A stretch of DNA of 64,000 nt, from the NCBI RefSeq assembly GCF_000063445.1, contig NC_009464.1:1984001-2048000 (forward strand), read 5' to 3'. Below are positions 52,803-61,840 of this stretch, piece after piece. The first letter of the stretch is position 1, and the number at the start of each line of letters is the position of its first letter. A model generated the notes under the pieces. That model did not search any database. It had not been told where the DNA came from and worked only from the letters and a program-made list of their open reading frames with translations. Position numbers and translations under genes: made by a program. Origin of the DNA: Methanocella arvoryzae MRE50. GTDB taxonomy: Archaea > Halobacteriota > Methanocellia > Methanocellales > Methanocellaceae.

Positions 52803-54139
52803 AGCTCTCAACTAGATTACTCCTCCCAATCCTCCTTTCCATATTTTTAGTTACCACCTCCACCTCAGCCCTCGCCGACAGTCCCGTCACTGTTCTGGTG
52901 AAGGATAAGAATGGGGCGGTCGGCGGGGCCCTGGTGTCCGTGCAGGTCAACGGCGTCACCCATTCTACGCAGACCGATCTGAACGGTATCGGCAACTTCT
53001 CCCTGCCCCCGGGCCAGTACTACTTCACCGCCTCAAAAACAGGATATGCGAGTGGAAGTGGAACTGCAACGGTCGGCGACAATTCCACGGTTACTATCAC
53101 TCTCACTAACCTCTACACGTTAAGCGGCACCGTGATCGATTCGGCTACTGGCCAGCCAGTAAAGGATGCTGCAATAACGATCACTAACAAGGAGACTGAT
53201 AAGTCGTACACCGGCGGCACTAATGACAACGGCGTATTCAGCATTCCCGTCTCCAACGGTTACTACAGTGTTACTGTCAGGGCTCCATTCTACCAGCTAA
53301 CCGTAATGGATGACAAGGGTGCAGGGTACCACGTGCTGGACAGCAGCCTGTACATCGGGTACCTGCCAATTGCTACTGATAATAATATTACTAGTTTGAA
53401 CGGCGTGAAGCTGACTACAGATTACCCTGGGAAAGTCATCAAAGTCAACCAGACTGTCACCTTCGACGTCACGTTGACTAACAATGGTATCGTGGATAAG
53501 TCGTACGCTGTCAGTGTAAAGGATGCTCCCGCCGGGTGGAACGTTCAATTACTGTCCGGCTCGGACGTGATCAGCCGGGTCTTCGTAGAGAAAGGAACGT
53601 CTAAGACCTTCCAGGTCAAGACTACTCCTTTATCGGCAGGCAATAATGTGATTACCATTATCGCTGGCAGTGAAGGCGACTCGGGCCAGGTACAGTTATA
53701 CGTGGACTCCACAGAGGATACTGATTACAAGATAGAGTTCTCCTTACCAGATAATCTTAGCCTCGCTGCCGGAACGAGTAAAAATGTTGATGTCTACGTT
53801 AAGAATAATGGCAGTGGTAAGCTTTCCAGTGTAAGGATTGACATCGGGAGCGATGATGTGCCGGAATCGCTGAACGCAGAGGTAGTGACTCGGGAAGCTG
53901 GCGAGCTCAGCCCGGGCGAGTCGAAGCGGTTCGTAGTCAAGATAACGGCCAAGGCTGACGCCTCCGAAGGCACTGACAGACTGTACATGCGAGCGGTGAG
54001 CGCTGAGGCGAAGACGGAGCAGAAGTACGTCGAAGTAAGTGTGACCCGGAGCAATTCCTGGCTCGGCATCGGCATCGGTGTAGCGTTACTAGCGATTCTG
54101 GCCTTCGGCTTCATCGTCTGGAAATACGGCCGCCGCTAA
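52799..54139 (+). CDS. membrane-anchored surface protein with carboxypeptidase-regulatory and NEW3-like domains
   Basis: The 446-residue protein has a signal peptide (residues 1-27), two carboxypeptidase-regulatory-like beta domains ('VLVKDKNGAVGGALVSVQVNG' and 'LSGTVIDSATGQPVKDAAITI'), two NEW3/CARDB-like domains ('VTFDVTLTNNGIVDKSYAVSV' and 'KNVDVYVKNNGSGKLSSVRID') and a C-terminal membrane helix with the tail 'WKYGRR'. Start and ATPase stop overlap, so it is made together with the ATPase. Archaeal ABC-2 transporters are often accompanied by such proteins. The one beginning beyond 64000 has a similar end. Confidence 0.85.
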   Translation: MKLSTRLLLPILLSIFLVTTSTSALADSPVTVLVKDKNGAVGGALVSVQVNGVTHSTQTDLNGIGNFSLPPGQYYFTASKTGYASGSGTATVGDNSTVTITLTNLYTLSGTVIDSATGQPVKDAAITITNKETDKSYTGGTNDNGVFSIPVSNGYYSVTVRAPFYQLTVMDDKGAGYHVLDSSLYIGYLPIATDNNITSLNGVKLTTDYPGKVIKVNQTVTFDVTLTNNGIVDKSYAVSVKDAPAGWNVQLLSGSDVISRVFVEKGTSKTFQVKTTPLSAGNNVITIIAGSEGDSGQVQLYVDSTEDTDYKIEFSLPDNLSLAAGTSKNVDVYVKNNGSGKLSSVRIDIGSDDVPESLNAEVVTREAGELSPGESKRFVVKITAKADASEGTDRLYMRAVSAEAKTEQKYVEVSVTRSNSWLGIGIGVALLAILAFGFIVWKYGRR

Positions 54140-54343
54140 CTGACGATTATCAAAACAATTTGTACACAAACCCAACTCTCCGAAAACGGCGGTATACCAA
54201 CCCCGCCAACCCCACAAACACGGCACGGGGGCCACACCCCTGGCTCCCCGTGCACCCCAACCCCTATGCGACAGACTATCAGAGCCATAAAAAGACGTGA
54301 AGTACGCCAGTTGCCGGTTAGCTGCCGGAAGATTCTCCTGTGA

Positions 54344-54490
54344 TCAGATGACGCCCATAGCCTTCAGCACCAGGCAGAACACGAAGAGTGTAGCCATATA
54401 GATCAGCGCAAACTTGTCCATGTTCTCGTTGGGATCGAACTTGCCGTCGTCGTTGGAGAATTCACTGACAATATTATCGATCAGGGACAA
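54344..54490 (-). CDS. small membrane protein, 48 aa
   Basis: The frame starts with TTG at 54490 and stops at TGA 54344. The product has an acidic front half ('DNIVSEFSNDDGKFDPNEN') and a single C-terminal membrane helix ('FALIYMATLFVFCLVLKAM'). A TATA word (CTTTTATATTTGG on the minus strand, about 54549-54561) lies upstream with a reasonable leader. I know no family for it. The clean split into a soluble and a hydrophobic half supports a real protein, while the start codon is uncertain. Confidence 0.5.
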   Translation of the reverse strand: MSLIDNIVSEFSNDDGKFDPNENMDKFALIYMATLFVFCLVLKAMGVI

Positions 54491-54834
54491 GGCTGATACA
54501 CCCGGTATCCTGTACGATAGCCAAAATTAAAAACTTTTGCTACTCATTTGCCAAATATAAAAGCATAAGTGCGCTTTATCCCGGCGCTATCCGGGTGATG
54601 CGGACAGATAGTATCTCATCACCCGATAAGCAAGATGATCACTGCGCTATGCAGGCGTCACAGATTCTACAAATGATGCAGAATATGGCGATTCTGACCA
54701 ATTGCACAGATTGGAACCTGCCATGGCAGGCGTTCTCAAGGCGAATATCCAGGCACAGGAACTGCTTAAAAAGTTTTGGGATAGACAATACTTCGTCTAC
54801 CTTGTGTATATTTATTCTTGAAACTTTTAGGACA

Positions 54835-55026
54835 GTCAGGTACCGTTTACACAAAGTACACAAGGTACACGAAGTACACGAAGTTTACTATAAGATCATC
54901 TTAAAGCATGCCGTTTTTTACAGTACTTCGTGTACTTTGTGTACTTTGTGTACTTCGTGTAAATGGTACGGGCACTCGTACGAAACGTTTCAGTAATGAT
55001 TATATTTTGTGTAAACGGTACCTGAC
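54835..55026. mobile_element. 192-bp element with 21-bp perfect terminal inverted repeats
   Basis: GTCAGGTACCGTTTACACAAA at 54835-54855 is repeated in inverse at 55006-55026. Inside, arms at 54841-54884 and 54925-54968, made of the word GTACACGAA, match in inverse over 44 bases with about five changes. No protein is encoded. About 75 bases of its right half are also present, inverted, at 35252-35328 and 44503-44579. It looks like a non-autonomous (MITE-like) element. Confidence 0.65.
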
Positions 55027-55055
55027 CCTCCGAGAAACCGGGAGTCACTAAAAAA

Positions 55056-55170
55056 TTATCCTCTCTAACCTTTCCATTCTCTCAGACCTCCTCTGCGACC
55101 TCTCCATCCTCTCTGACCTCCCACTTTGAATATCCTCTCATACTCCCGGGAACTCTCCGACCTCCAGTTT
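55056..55170. repeat. GACCTC-word element, third locus
   Basis: Words such as TCAGACCTCCTCTGCGACCT and CTCCCGGGAACTCTCCGACC match the elements at 34745, 43996 and 44731. It is directly next to the 192-bp element, as a related pair also is near the duplicated units. Confidence 0.55.
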
Positions 55171-55317
55171 TTCATGAGCTGTACTTGAAAATGCCCTTTT
55201 CACGACCGAATCAATCTGCGGAATCAGTGGCGCCAGCACAGCGATCGCCTTTCTTCATTGCTCCCCATAGAAGCTCCGGTATAGCTGTAGCTATGTCCTG
55301 ATGCTCCAACGGGTAAT

Positions 55318-55372
55318 GTTTATATACTATGTATGATGTACAACATATATCGTTAATGTATAACATTGTACA
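55318..55372 (+). promoter_or_regulatory. trp promoter with TGTACA (TRP-box-like) sites
   Basis: GTTTATATAC (55318-55327) is the TATA box. TGTACA occurs at 55337-55342 and 55367-55372, 30 bp apart, with the near match TGTATA at 55357-55362. The outer pair lies in the inverse context ATGTACAA...TTGTACAT. TGTACA is the TRP box bound by TrpY in Methanothermobacter, where it represses trp transcription. The sites here cover the initiation region and reach the start codon. Confidence 0.7.
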
Positions 55373-55374
55373 TA

Positions 55375-56133
55375 ATGGTGGTGTCTAAACTGGACTTCGG
55401 CGAGATCATGCAGGCCTGCAAGGCATCCTACAAGCCCTTTGAGGGCACGGTAGAGATGACCAGGAAGCCCGCCAGCCTCGTCGACAGCATCGCCGCGGCG
55501 AAGAAGGACGGCAGGCGGCCGGTGATCGCGGAGATCAAGCCCGCGTCGCCCACGGCAGGCGCCATCAGGACGGTCGGCGACCCGGCGGAGATCGCGAAAG
55601 AATACGCCGGTGCCGGGGCCTGCGGTGTCTCTGTACTGACAGAGCCCAAATACTTCGGCGGCTCGCTCGCCAATCTACAGTCTGCAGCCGGGATCAGCGT
55701 GCCCGTGCTGCGGAAAGACTTTCTGTTCGACCTCTCCCAGGTAAAAGAATCGTATTATTATGGTGCCGACACCCTGCTGCTGATCTCGTCCTTCTTCTCT
55801 GCCGATTCCCTCGCCGCCATGATCGCCGAATGCCGGCGGTACGGCATGGAGCCGCTGGTCGAAGTGCACGACAGGGACGACGTCGAGCGCTCCGCATCGG
55901 CGGGAGCCACGCTGTATGCGGTCAACAATCGCGACAGGCACACCCTGAAGGTCGACCTCCGGCGCACCAGGGATCTGGCTCCTGCGATAGACGGTACTGT
56001 AGTCAGCGCGTCCGGCGTGTCCACCGTCGATCAACTGAAATTTGTTCTCTCGTATTCCGACGCTGCCCTTGTCGGCACCGCGTTAATGAGGGCTGAACGT
56101 CCGGGTTCGGCTCTTCAGAACCTGATCTGGTGA
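55375..56133 (+). CDS. trpC: indole-3-glycerol phosphate synthase
   Basis: TrpC closes the indole ring from CdRP, the fourth step of tryptophan synthesis. The 252-residue TIM-barrel protein shows 'PVIAEIKPASPTAGAI' (catalytic Lys), 'VSVLTEPKYFGGSLANLQ', 'PVLRKDFLFDLSQVKES', 'LVEVHDRDDVERS' and 'TVVSASGVSTVDQL'. I chose the ATG at 55375; the frame is open to 55366, but that lies in the operator. It is the first gene of the operon, and trpE follows after 6 bp. Confidence 0.95.
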   Translation: MVVSKLDFGEIMQACKASYKPFEGTVEMTRKPASLVDSIAAAKKDGRRPVIAEIKPASPTAGAIRTVGDPAEIAKEYAGAGACGVSVLTEPKYFGGSLANLQSAAGISVPVLRKDFLFDLSQVKESYYYGADTLLLISSFFSADSLAAMIAECRRYGMEPLVEVHDRDDVERSASAGATLYAVNNRDRHTLKVDLRRTRDLAPAIDGTVVSASGVSTVDQLKFVLSYSDAALVGTALMRAERPGSALQNLIW

Positions 56134-56139
56134 TCTGCT

Positions 56140-57621
56140 ATGCTTATTGAGGAAATCGTTACCCGGCGGGCTAAGCCCGCGCTTATGGTTCCCGTCGTGG
56201 AGGCCCTCGAGCTGGACTTAGACCCGCTCGAGGCATTTGTAAGATTATCCGCGCCGGGCAGCCGCTCGTTCCTGTTCGAGTCCGCCGAGATCGGCGGCAA
56301 GTCGGCCCGCTACTCTTTCGTGGGCAGCGGGGCCACAGCAATTGTGGTAAAAGACGGCCGCATCACAGTCGGTGGCGCCGAAGTCAAGTCCGAAAAAGGC
56401 CCGGTGGCCTTCCTCAAGGACTTCATGGCCGGCTACAGGCAGCAGGCACCGGTCTACGTCAGGAAGGAGTCCTTCAGCGGTGAAAACCCGCCTCTGCCCC
56501 CGTTCTCCGGCGGGCTGGCCGGGTACATCTCCTACGACTTCGTCCGGTACGTGGACCCGATCGGCAGCACGGCAGTCGACGACCTGAACTGCCCTGATGT
56601 CGAATTACTCTTCGTGCAGGATTTAGTGGTCTTCGACCACGTGCGGCGGAAGAAACTGCTCATAGCAAACGCCGACGGCATGGATGACACGGCGATCATG
56701 CAGGCCCGGGAAAGGCTTCGCTCCATGGAGGACAGGCTCGCCCACCCGGCCAGTACTGTCTCCCGGCCGCCTGCCGTGAAGAAGCCCTTCGTGGTGAAGT
56801 GCCCCACCTCAAAAGAGCAGTACATGAAGATGGTGGAGCGGAGCAAGGAGTACATCCTGGACGGCGACGCCTTCCAGATCGTGCTCTCCCAGCGGCAGGA
56901 AGTGGAGACCGACGTCGACCACGTTGCCCTGTACAGGCACCTGAAGCAGATCAACCCGTCTCCGTACATGTATTTCCTGGAGTTCGGGGACATTTCAGTC
57001 GTGGGCTCCAGCCCGGAAATCCTGGTCAGGCTGCAGGACAAAAAGGTCATCGTCAGGCCCATCGCGGGCACCCGGCCCCGGGGTAAATCGGACGAGGAGG
57101 ATAAGGTGCTGGAGGCCGAGATGAAGGCCGACCCCAAAGAGGTAGCGGAGCACGTGATGCTCGTCGATCTGGGCAGGAATGACGTGGGCAAGGTGTCGAA
57201 GTTCGGCTCTGTAAAGGTGGACGACTTCATGGGCGTGGAAAAGTACTCTCACGTCCAGCACATCGTGTCCAACGTGGTCGGCGACCTGGCCGATGGAAAA
57301 GATGCAGTCGACACACTCGCCGCCACCTTCCCGGCCGGTACCGTGTCCGGGGCGCCGAAGACGAGGGCCATGCAGATCATCGAAGAACTGGAGGGCCGGC
57401 GCAGGGGACTGTATGCAGGCTGCGTGGGGTACATCTCGTTCAACGGCAACACTGACATGGCCATCACCATCAGGACTATCGTCCTCAAAGGCGGAAAAGC
57501 ATATGTGCAGGCCGGGGCAGGCATCGTGCTGGACTCGGTGCCCGAAAACGAGTACTACGAGGCGATGAGCAAGGGCGCCGCCATGCTCCGGGCGCTCGAG
57601 ACGGCAGCCGGAGGGAAGTGA
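56140..57621 (+). CDS. trpE: anthranilate synthase component I
   Basis: TrpE makes anthranilate from chorismate, using ammonia from TrpG. The 493-residue protein has the chorismate-binding fold: 'FLFESAEIGGKSARYSFVG' at the N-terminus with the tryptophan feedback-site region, then 'ILDGDAFQIVLSQRQEVETD', 'PIAGTRPRGKSDEEDKVLE', 'MLVDLGRNDVGKV' and 'FPAGTVSGAPKTRAMQIIEELE'. The 'LFESAE' element is the usual Trp-inhibition motif (LLES-like). It is followed by trpG after one base. Confidence 0.96.
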   Translation: MLIEEIVTRRAKPALMVPVVEALELDLDPLEAFVRLSAPGSRSFLFESAEIGGKSARYSFVGSGATAIVVKDGRITVGGAEVKSEKGPVAFLKDFMAGYRQQAPVYVRKESFSGENPPLPPFSGGLAGYISYDFVRYVDPIGSTAVDDLNCPDVELLFVQDLVVFDHVRRKKLLIANADGMDDTAIMQARERLRSMEDRLAHPASTVSRPPAVKKPFVVKCPTSKEQYMKMVERSKEYILDGDAFQIVLSQRQEVETDVDHVALYRHLKQINPSPYMYFLEFGDISVVGSSPEILVRLQDKKVIVRPIAGTRPRGKSDEEDKVLEAEMKADPKEVAEHVMLVDLGRNDVGKVSKFGSVKVDDFMGVEKYSHVQHIVSNVVGDLADGKDAVDTLAATFPAGTVSGAPKTRAMQIIEELEGRRRGLYAGCVGYISFNGNTDMAITIRTIVLKGGKAYVQAGAGIVLDSVPENEYYEAMSKGAAMLRALETAAGGK

Positions 57622-57622
57622 C

Positions 57623-59212
57623 ATGAAAGTAGTGATCGTCGACAACGTGGACTCCTTCGTCTACAACTTGTACCAGTACGTGGGCGAGCTTGGCGCAGAC
57701 CCTGTGGTAGTGCCGAATACCACCACAGTAGAGGAGATAGAGGCGCTGGAGCCGGACCGGATCATCCTCAGCCCCGGCCCGGGCAAGCCGGAGGACGCGG
57801 GCAACTGCGTAGAGATCATCAAACAGCTCGGCACCAGGATACCTGTGCTGGGCGTGTGCCTCGGCCACCAGTGCATCGGCATCGCCTACGGCGGCACCGT
57901 TTCCAGGGCTCCGGCTGCTATGCACGGCAAGACCAGCATGATCCAGCATGACGGCACCGGCATTTACAGCACCCTGACAGGCCCGATCAAGGCCACTCGG
58001 TACCACTCCCTGACCATCAAGCAGCAGGGGCTCCCGGAATGCCTGAAAGTCACTGCCTCCGCAGACGATTCGGAGATCATGGGCGTCCGGCACAAGGAAT
58101 ATCCCATCGAGGGAGTGCAGTTCCACCCCGAGTCCATCCTGACCGGGGACGGGAAGAAGATGATGCTCAACTTCCTGTACGGCGGCACCATGAAGGACTA
58201 CATCGAGAAGCTCGTGGAAGGCACCGACCTCACCCCTGCCGAGGCCACTGACGCAATGCGGCTGATCATGGCCGGCAAAGCGACACCTGCGCAGATCGGG
58301 AGCTTCCTGACAGCGTTGAGGGTCAAGGGCGAGTCCATCTCGGACATCACCTCATTTGCACTGGCAATGAGGGAGTTCGCCACCAGGATCAGCCCGAAGA
58401 CGGAGCGGCCTGTCGTGGACATGTGCGGCACGGGCGGGGACACGATCAAGACCTTCAACATCAGCACGATATCGTCGTTCGTCGTCGCCGGGGCCGGCGT
58501 CCCGGTGGCCAAGCACGGCAACCGGTCCGTCACCTCCAAGTCGGGCAGCGCCGACATCCTCGAAGCACTTGGAGCGAAGATCGACGGGAAACCCGCTGAC
58601 GTGCAGAGCTCGATCGAGCAGATAGGCTTCGGCTTCATGTTCGCCCCGGTCTTCCACGGGTCGATGAAGCATGCGATAGGGCCGAGGAAAGAGGTCGGCA
58701 TCAGGACGGTCTTCAACCTGCTCGGCCCTCTCACTAACCCGGCCTCGGCAAAGGCCCAGCTCGTAGGCGTCTACGATCCAAAACTGGTGGTCCCGGTGGC
58801 CAAAGTGCTCCGCAACCTCGGCGCCGAGCGGGGCATGGTCGTCCACGGCATTGGGGGTCTGGACGAGGTCTCCACCTTCGGCCGGACTTTAGTGGCCGAG
58901 ATAAAGGATGACAAAGTGATCACCTACGAGATCAGCCCCGGGGAGTTCGGCCTCCCCCAGGTGCATCCCCGGGACCTTAAAGGCGGCAGCGCGGAGGAGA
59001 ATGCTCAGCTGGCCTATAAGCTGCTGCGAGACCTCGAAAAAGGCCCGAAGCGGGACATCGTGCTGTTGAATGCCGCCTGCGGCATATACGTGGGCGGAGC
59101 AGCCACCTCCATCAAGGAAGCGTTGCAGCTTGCCGCAGACTCCATCGACTCAGGCAGGGCGCTGGCAGTCATGGAACGATACATCGAGCTCTCGAAGGGG
59201 GCTGCAGCGTGA
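57623..59212 (+). CDS. trpGD: TrpG-TrpD fusion: anthranilate synthase glutaminase and phosphoribosyltransferase
   Basis: The 529-residue protein joins a class I glutaminase (residues 1-190: 'VLGVCLGHQCIGIAYGG' with the nucleophile Cys, 'GVQFHPESILT' with His and Glu) to anthranilate phosphoribosyltransferase (from about 192: 'DMCGTGGDTIKTFNIST', 'KHGNRSVTSKSGSADILEALG', 'RTVFNLLGPLTNPA'). It supplies ammonia to TrpE and converts anthranilate to phosphoribosylanthranilate. The fusion is known from some bacteria and archaea. It overlaps trpF by GTGA. Confidence 0.95.
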   Translation: MKVVIVDNVDSFVYNLYQYVGELGADPVVVPNTTTVEEIEALEPDRIILSPGPGKPEDAGNCVEIIKQLGTRIPVLGVCLGHQCIGIAYGGTVSRAPAAMHGKTSMIQHDGTGIYSTLTGPIKATRYHSLTIKQQGLPECLKVTASADDSEIMGVRHKEYPIEGVQFHPESILTGDGKKMMLNFLYGGTMKDYIEKLVEGTDLTPAEATDAMRLIMAGKATPAQIGSFLTALRVKGESISDITSFALAMREFATRISPKTERPVVDMCGTGGDTIKTFNISTISSFVVAGAGVPVAKHGNRSVTSKSGSADILEALGAKIDGKPADVQSSIEQIGFGFMFAPVFHGSMKHAIGPRKEVGIRTVFNLLGPLTNPASAKAQLVGVYDPKLVVPVAKVLRNLGAERGMVVHGIGGLDEVSTFGRTLVAEIKDDKVITYEISPGEFGLPQVHPRDLKGGSAEENAQLAYKLLRDLEKGPKRDIVLLNAACGIYVGGAATSIKEALQLAADSIDSGRALAVMERYIELSKGAAA

Positions 59213-59850
59213 CACGAGTAAAGATCTGCGGCACAACCACGCCTGAGGATGCCCTTGCATGTGCCGTATCGGGTGCCGACGCCATCGGGATGCTGGTGGA
59301 CGTCAGGATTTCCCCGAGATGTATCACCGCCGACCAGGCCAGGCTGATCACGTCGGTGCTGCCGCCTTTCGTCGCCAGCGTTATCGTGATGCAGCCGTCC
59401 ACCCCGGGCGAAGTGGTCGACGCTGTCAGGAAAATCAGGCCGACAGCGGTCCAGTTACATGGCAGCGAGCCGCCCGATTTTTTAAAGCACATCAAGCTGC
59501 AGGTGCCCGGCGTTCGGCTGATTAAGACCATTCACGTGGGCGAGGGGGGCGAGATCGAGAAGGCCCGTCAGTACGAGGGTGTAGCCGATGCCATTCTACT
59601 GGACACTGCGTCAGCCCGGGGAGGGGGCATGGGGATTACCCATGACTGGAATGTGTCCCGGGAGATCATCGGCTCGGTAAGGCTGCCTGTCATCCTGGCG
59701 GGCGGGCTGTCACCGAAGAACGTCGCCGAAGCTATTGAGGCCGCCAGGCCTTACGCGGTCGACGTGTGTAGCGGTGTGGAAGCAGAGAAGAGAAAGAAAG
59801 ACCTCCGGCTGGTCCGGGAGTTCATCGAGCAGGTAAGGGTTACAAAATGA
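59209..59850 (+). CDS. trpF: phosphoribosylanthranilate isomerase
   Basis: TrpF performs the Amadori rearrangement of PRA to CdRP. The 213-residue barrel has '[26 protein letters not shown]' with the catalytic Cys, '[13 protein letters not shown]', '[20 protein letters not shown]' with the catalytic Asp, and '[16 protein letters not shown]'. It starts with GTG overlapping the trpGD stop and ends overlapping the trpB start (ATGA), which indicates tight coupling. Confidence 0.95.
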   Translation: MTRVKICGTTTPEDALACAVSGADAIGMLVDVRISPRCITADQARLITSVLPPFVASVIVMQPSTPGEVVDAVRKIRPTAVQLHGSEPPDFLKHIKLQVPGVRLIKTIHVGEGGEIEKARQYEGVADAILLDTASARGGGMGITHDWNVSREIIGSVRLPVILAGGLSPKNVAEAIEAARPYAVDVCSGVEAEKRKKDLRLVREFIEQVRVTK

Positions 59851-61019
59851 CAGAGGGAAGGTATGGGGAGTACGGCGGCACCTACGTGCCGGAGATGCTG
59901 GTCCCGGCGCTGAAAGACGTCGACGCAGGCTACAAGAGATACAGGAACGATCCGGCGTTCCGGGAAGAGCTCGACGCTTACATGAAGGAGTTCGTGGGCA
60001 GGCCCACACCCCTGACGAAGTCCAGGAACATGAGCCGGAAGTACGGCTTCACTCTCTATTTGAAGAGGGAGGACCAGGCCTTCACCGGCGCTCATAAAAT
60101 AAACAACACCATCGGGCAGGCTCTGCTGGCGAAGCGGATGGGCAAGACCCGGCTGATCGCCGAAACCGGGGCAGGCCAGCACGGCGTCGCTACCGCAACG
60201 GCGGCGAGGGCGCTGGGCATGAAGTGCACGATTTACATGGGTGAGGTCGACATCGAGCGGCAGAAGATGAACGTGTTCAGGATGCGGCTGCTCGGCGCCG
60301 AAGTAGTATCTGTCAAGAACGGCACCCGCACTTTAAAAGACGCGATCAGCGAAGCCATGCGGTCCTGGGTCACCTGTCTGGACGACACCCACTACCTGTT
60401 CGGCACCGCATACGGCCCCCACCCATACCCTGAAATGGTCAAGGACTTCCAGAGTGTCATTGGCAAAGAGGCCAGAGAGCAGGTGCTGAATCAGGAAGGC
60501 AGGCTGCCAGATGCAGTCGTCGCCTGCGTGGGCGGAGGCAGCAACGCGATCGGGATATTTTCCGGGTTCATACCCGATGAAAGCGTCCGCCTGATCGGCG
60601 TGGAAGCCGGCGGCTGCGGTATTGAAAGCGGCAGGCACGCGGCCCGGTTCCAGACCGGCACCAAAGGCGTTCTCCACGGCTCATACACTTACGTGCTGCA
60701 GGACAGGTACGGACAGATCTCGGACACCCACAGCGTTTCTGCTGGTTTGGACTATGCCGCCGTAGGCCCCGAGCACGCTTTACTGAGGGATCTAAAGAGA
60801 GCAGAATACAGCTACTGCACCGACGACGAGGCACTGTTCGGATTCCAGGAGCTGGGCATGGTGGAAGGCATCCTGCCCGCGCTGGAATCCTCGCATGCAG
60901 TGGGTTACGTAATCAAGAACAGGAAGCAGTTCCAGGGCCAGACGGTCATCGTCAACCTGTCCGGCAGAGGAGACAAGGACGTGTACACTGTAGCCAGGTG
61001 CATGGGGGTCGACATCTGA
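59847..61019 (+). CDS. trpB: tryptophan synthase beta chain
   Basis: TrpB joins indole and serine to tryptophan with PLP. The 390-residue protein is of the TrpB1 type that pairs with TrpA: '[19 protein letters not shown]', '[16 protein letters not shown]', the PLP lysine in '[19 protein letters not shown]', '[16 protein letters not shown]', the phosphate loop '[12 protein letters not shown]' and '[16 protein letters not shown]'. It overlaps trpF at its start and trpA at its end. Confidence 0.97.
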   Translation: MTEGRYGEYGGTYVPEMLVPALKDVDAGYKRYRNDPAFREELDAYMKEFVGRPTPLTKSRNMSRKYGFTLYLKREDQAFTGAHKINNTIGQALLAKRMGKTRLIAETGAGQHGVATATAARALGMKCTIYMGEVDIERQKMNVFRMRLLGAEVVSVKNGTRTLKDAISEAMRSWVTCLDDTHYLFGTAYGPHPYPEMVKDFQSVIGKEAREQVLNQEGRLPDAVVACVGGGSNAIGIFSGFIPDESVRLIGVEAGGCGIESGRHAARFQTGTKGVLHGSYTYVLQDRYGQISDTHSVSAGLDYAAVGPEHALLRDLKRAEYSYCTDDEALFGFQELGMVEGILPALESSHAVGYVIKNRKQFQGQTVIVNLSGRGDKDVYTVARCMGVDI

Positions 61020-61840
61020 TGACGTCGAGAAGAAATATGAAGCTGTCCGAAAAATTCGCCGAGCTGCGCCGCAACGGGGAGGGCGCCCTTGTCGCCTACA
61101 TCACCATGGGAGACCCCTCCCCGGTAGAGTCTCTCGCCATAGCGCAGTCGCTCATCGACTCAGGCGCGGTAGACGTGCTGGAGCTGGGCGTGCCATTCTC
61201 CGATCCGATAGCAGACGGGCCGGTCATCCAGAACGCCGTCGACAGAGCGCTGAGGGCCGGCATGAACACTGACCTTGCTTTCGAGATCTCGGCGCAGCTT
61301 GACAAGAAAGTGCCCATCGTGTACCTGACGTACTACAACATCGTGCTCCAGTACGGGGTAAAGAGATTCTTCGAATCCTGCCAAAAATCGGGCATTTCCG
61401 GCGTGATCATCGCCGATCTGCCCTACGAGGAAGGTGCGGAAGTCCGGCAGGCATGCGCGGACAACGGCGTGGACTACATCCACATCGTCACGCCCAACAC
61501 GAGCGCGGAGCGCATGCAGATGATCCTGGCCGAGTCGTCGGGCTTCGCCTACCTTGTCTCCACCAGAGGTGTCACCGGCAAGCGCGCCAGCCTCTCTGCC
61601 GGCATAAAGGAAGTCCTCGACCGGGCCAAAGCAGCCGCAGGCAACACCCCTGTAGCAGTCGGCTTCGGCATCTCCGGCCCCGACCACGTCACCGAGATCA
61701 TATCCATGGGCGCCGACGGCGCCATCGTCGGCAGCGCCATCGTGGACCTTATAGCGAAGGGTGCCACCACCGAGGAATTGCAGGCGTACGTCCGCAGCCT
61801 CAAACAGGCTACCAGAACCGTCAGGGCCGTCGTGGAATAA
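61019..61840 (+). CDS. trpA: tryptophan synthase alpha chain
   Basis: TrpA cleaves indole-3-glycerol phosphate and passes indole to TrpB. The protein of about 273 residues has 'LVAYITMGDPSPVESL', 'VLELGVPFSDPIADGPVIQNA' with the catalytic Glu and Asp, 'GVIIADLPYEE' and 'GFGISGPDHV'. The ATG at 61019 overlaps the trpB stop as TGATG; another ATG at 61037 is possible. It is the last gene of the operon, giving the order trpC-E-GD-F-B-A. Confidence 0.96.
   Translation: MTSRRNMKLSEKFAELRRNGEGALVAYITMGDPSPVESLAIAQSLIDSGAVDVLELGVPFSDPIADGPVIQNAVDRALRAGMNTDLAFEISAQLDKKVPIVYLTYYNIVLQYGVKRFFESCQKSGISGVIIADLPYEEGAEVRQACADNGVDYIHIVTPNTSAERMQMILAESSGFAYLVSTRGVTGKRASLSAGIKEVLDRAKAAAGNTPVAVGFGISGPDHVTEIISMGADGAIVGSAIVDLIAKGATTEELQAYVRSLKQATRTVRAVVE

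Larger units (their letters stand above)
54140..55317. other. long gap with one small gene and two repeat elements
   Basis: This region contains a small membrane-protein gene (54344-54490), a 192-bp inverted-repeat element (54835-55026) and a GACCTC-word element (55056-55170). The frame for 133 residues at 54595-54996 is built from repeat words and is not a gene. From 55171 to 55310 I see nothing definite. Confidence 0.5.

Noticed and set aside
54595-54996. Open frame of 133 codons before the trp operon
   Set aside because: Its C-terminal half is a translation of the GTACACGAA repeat words (VHKVHEVHEV), and it spans the inverted-repeat element.
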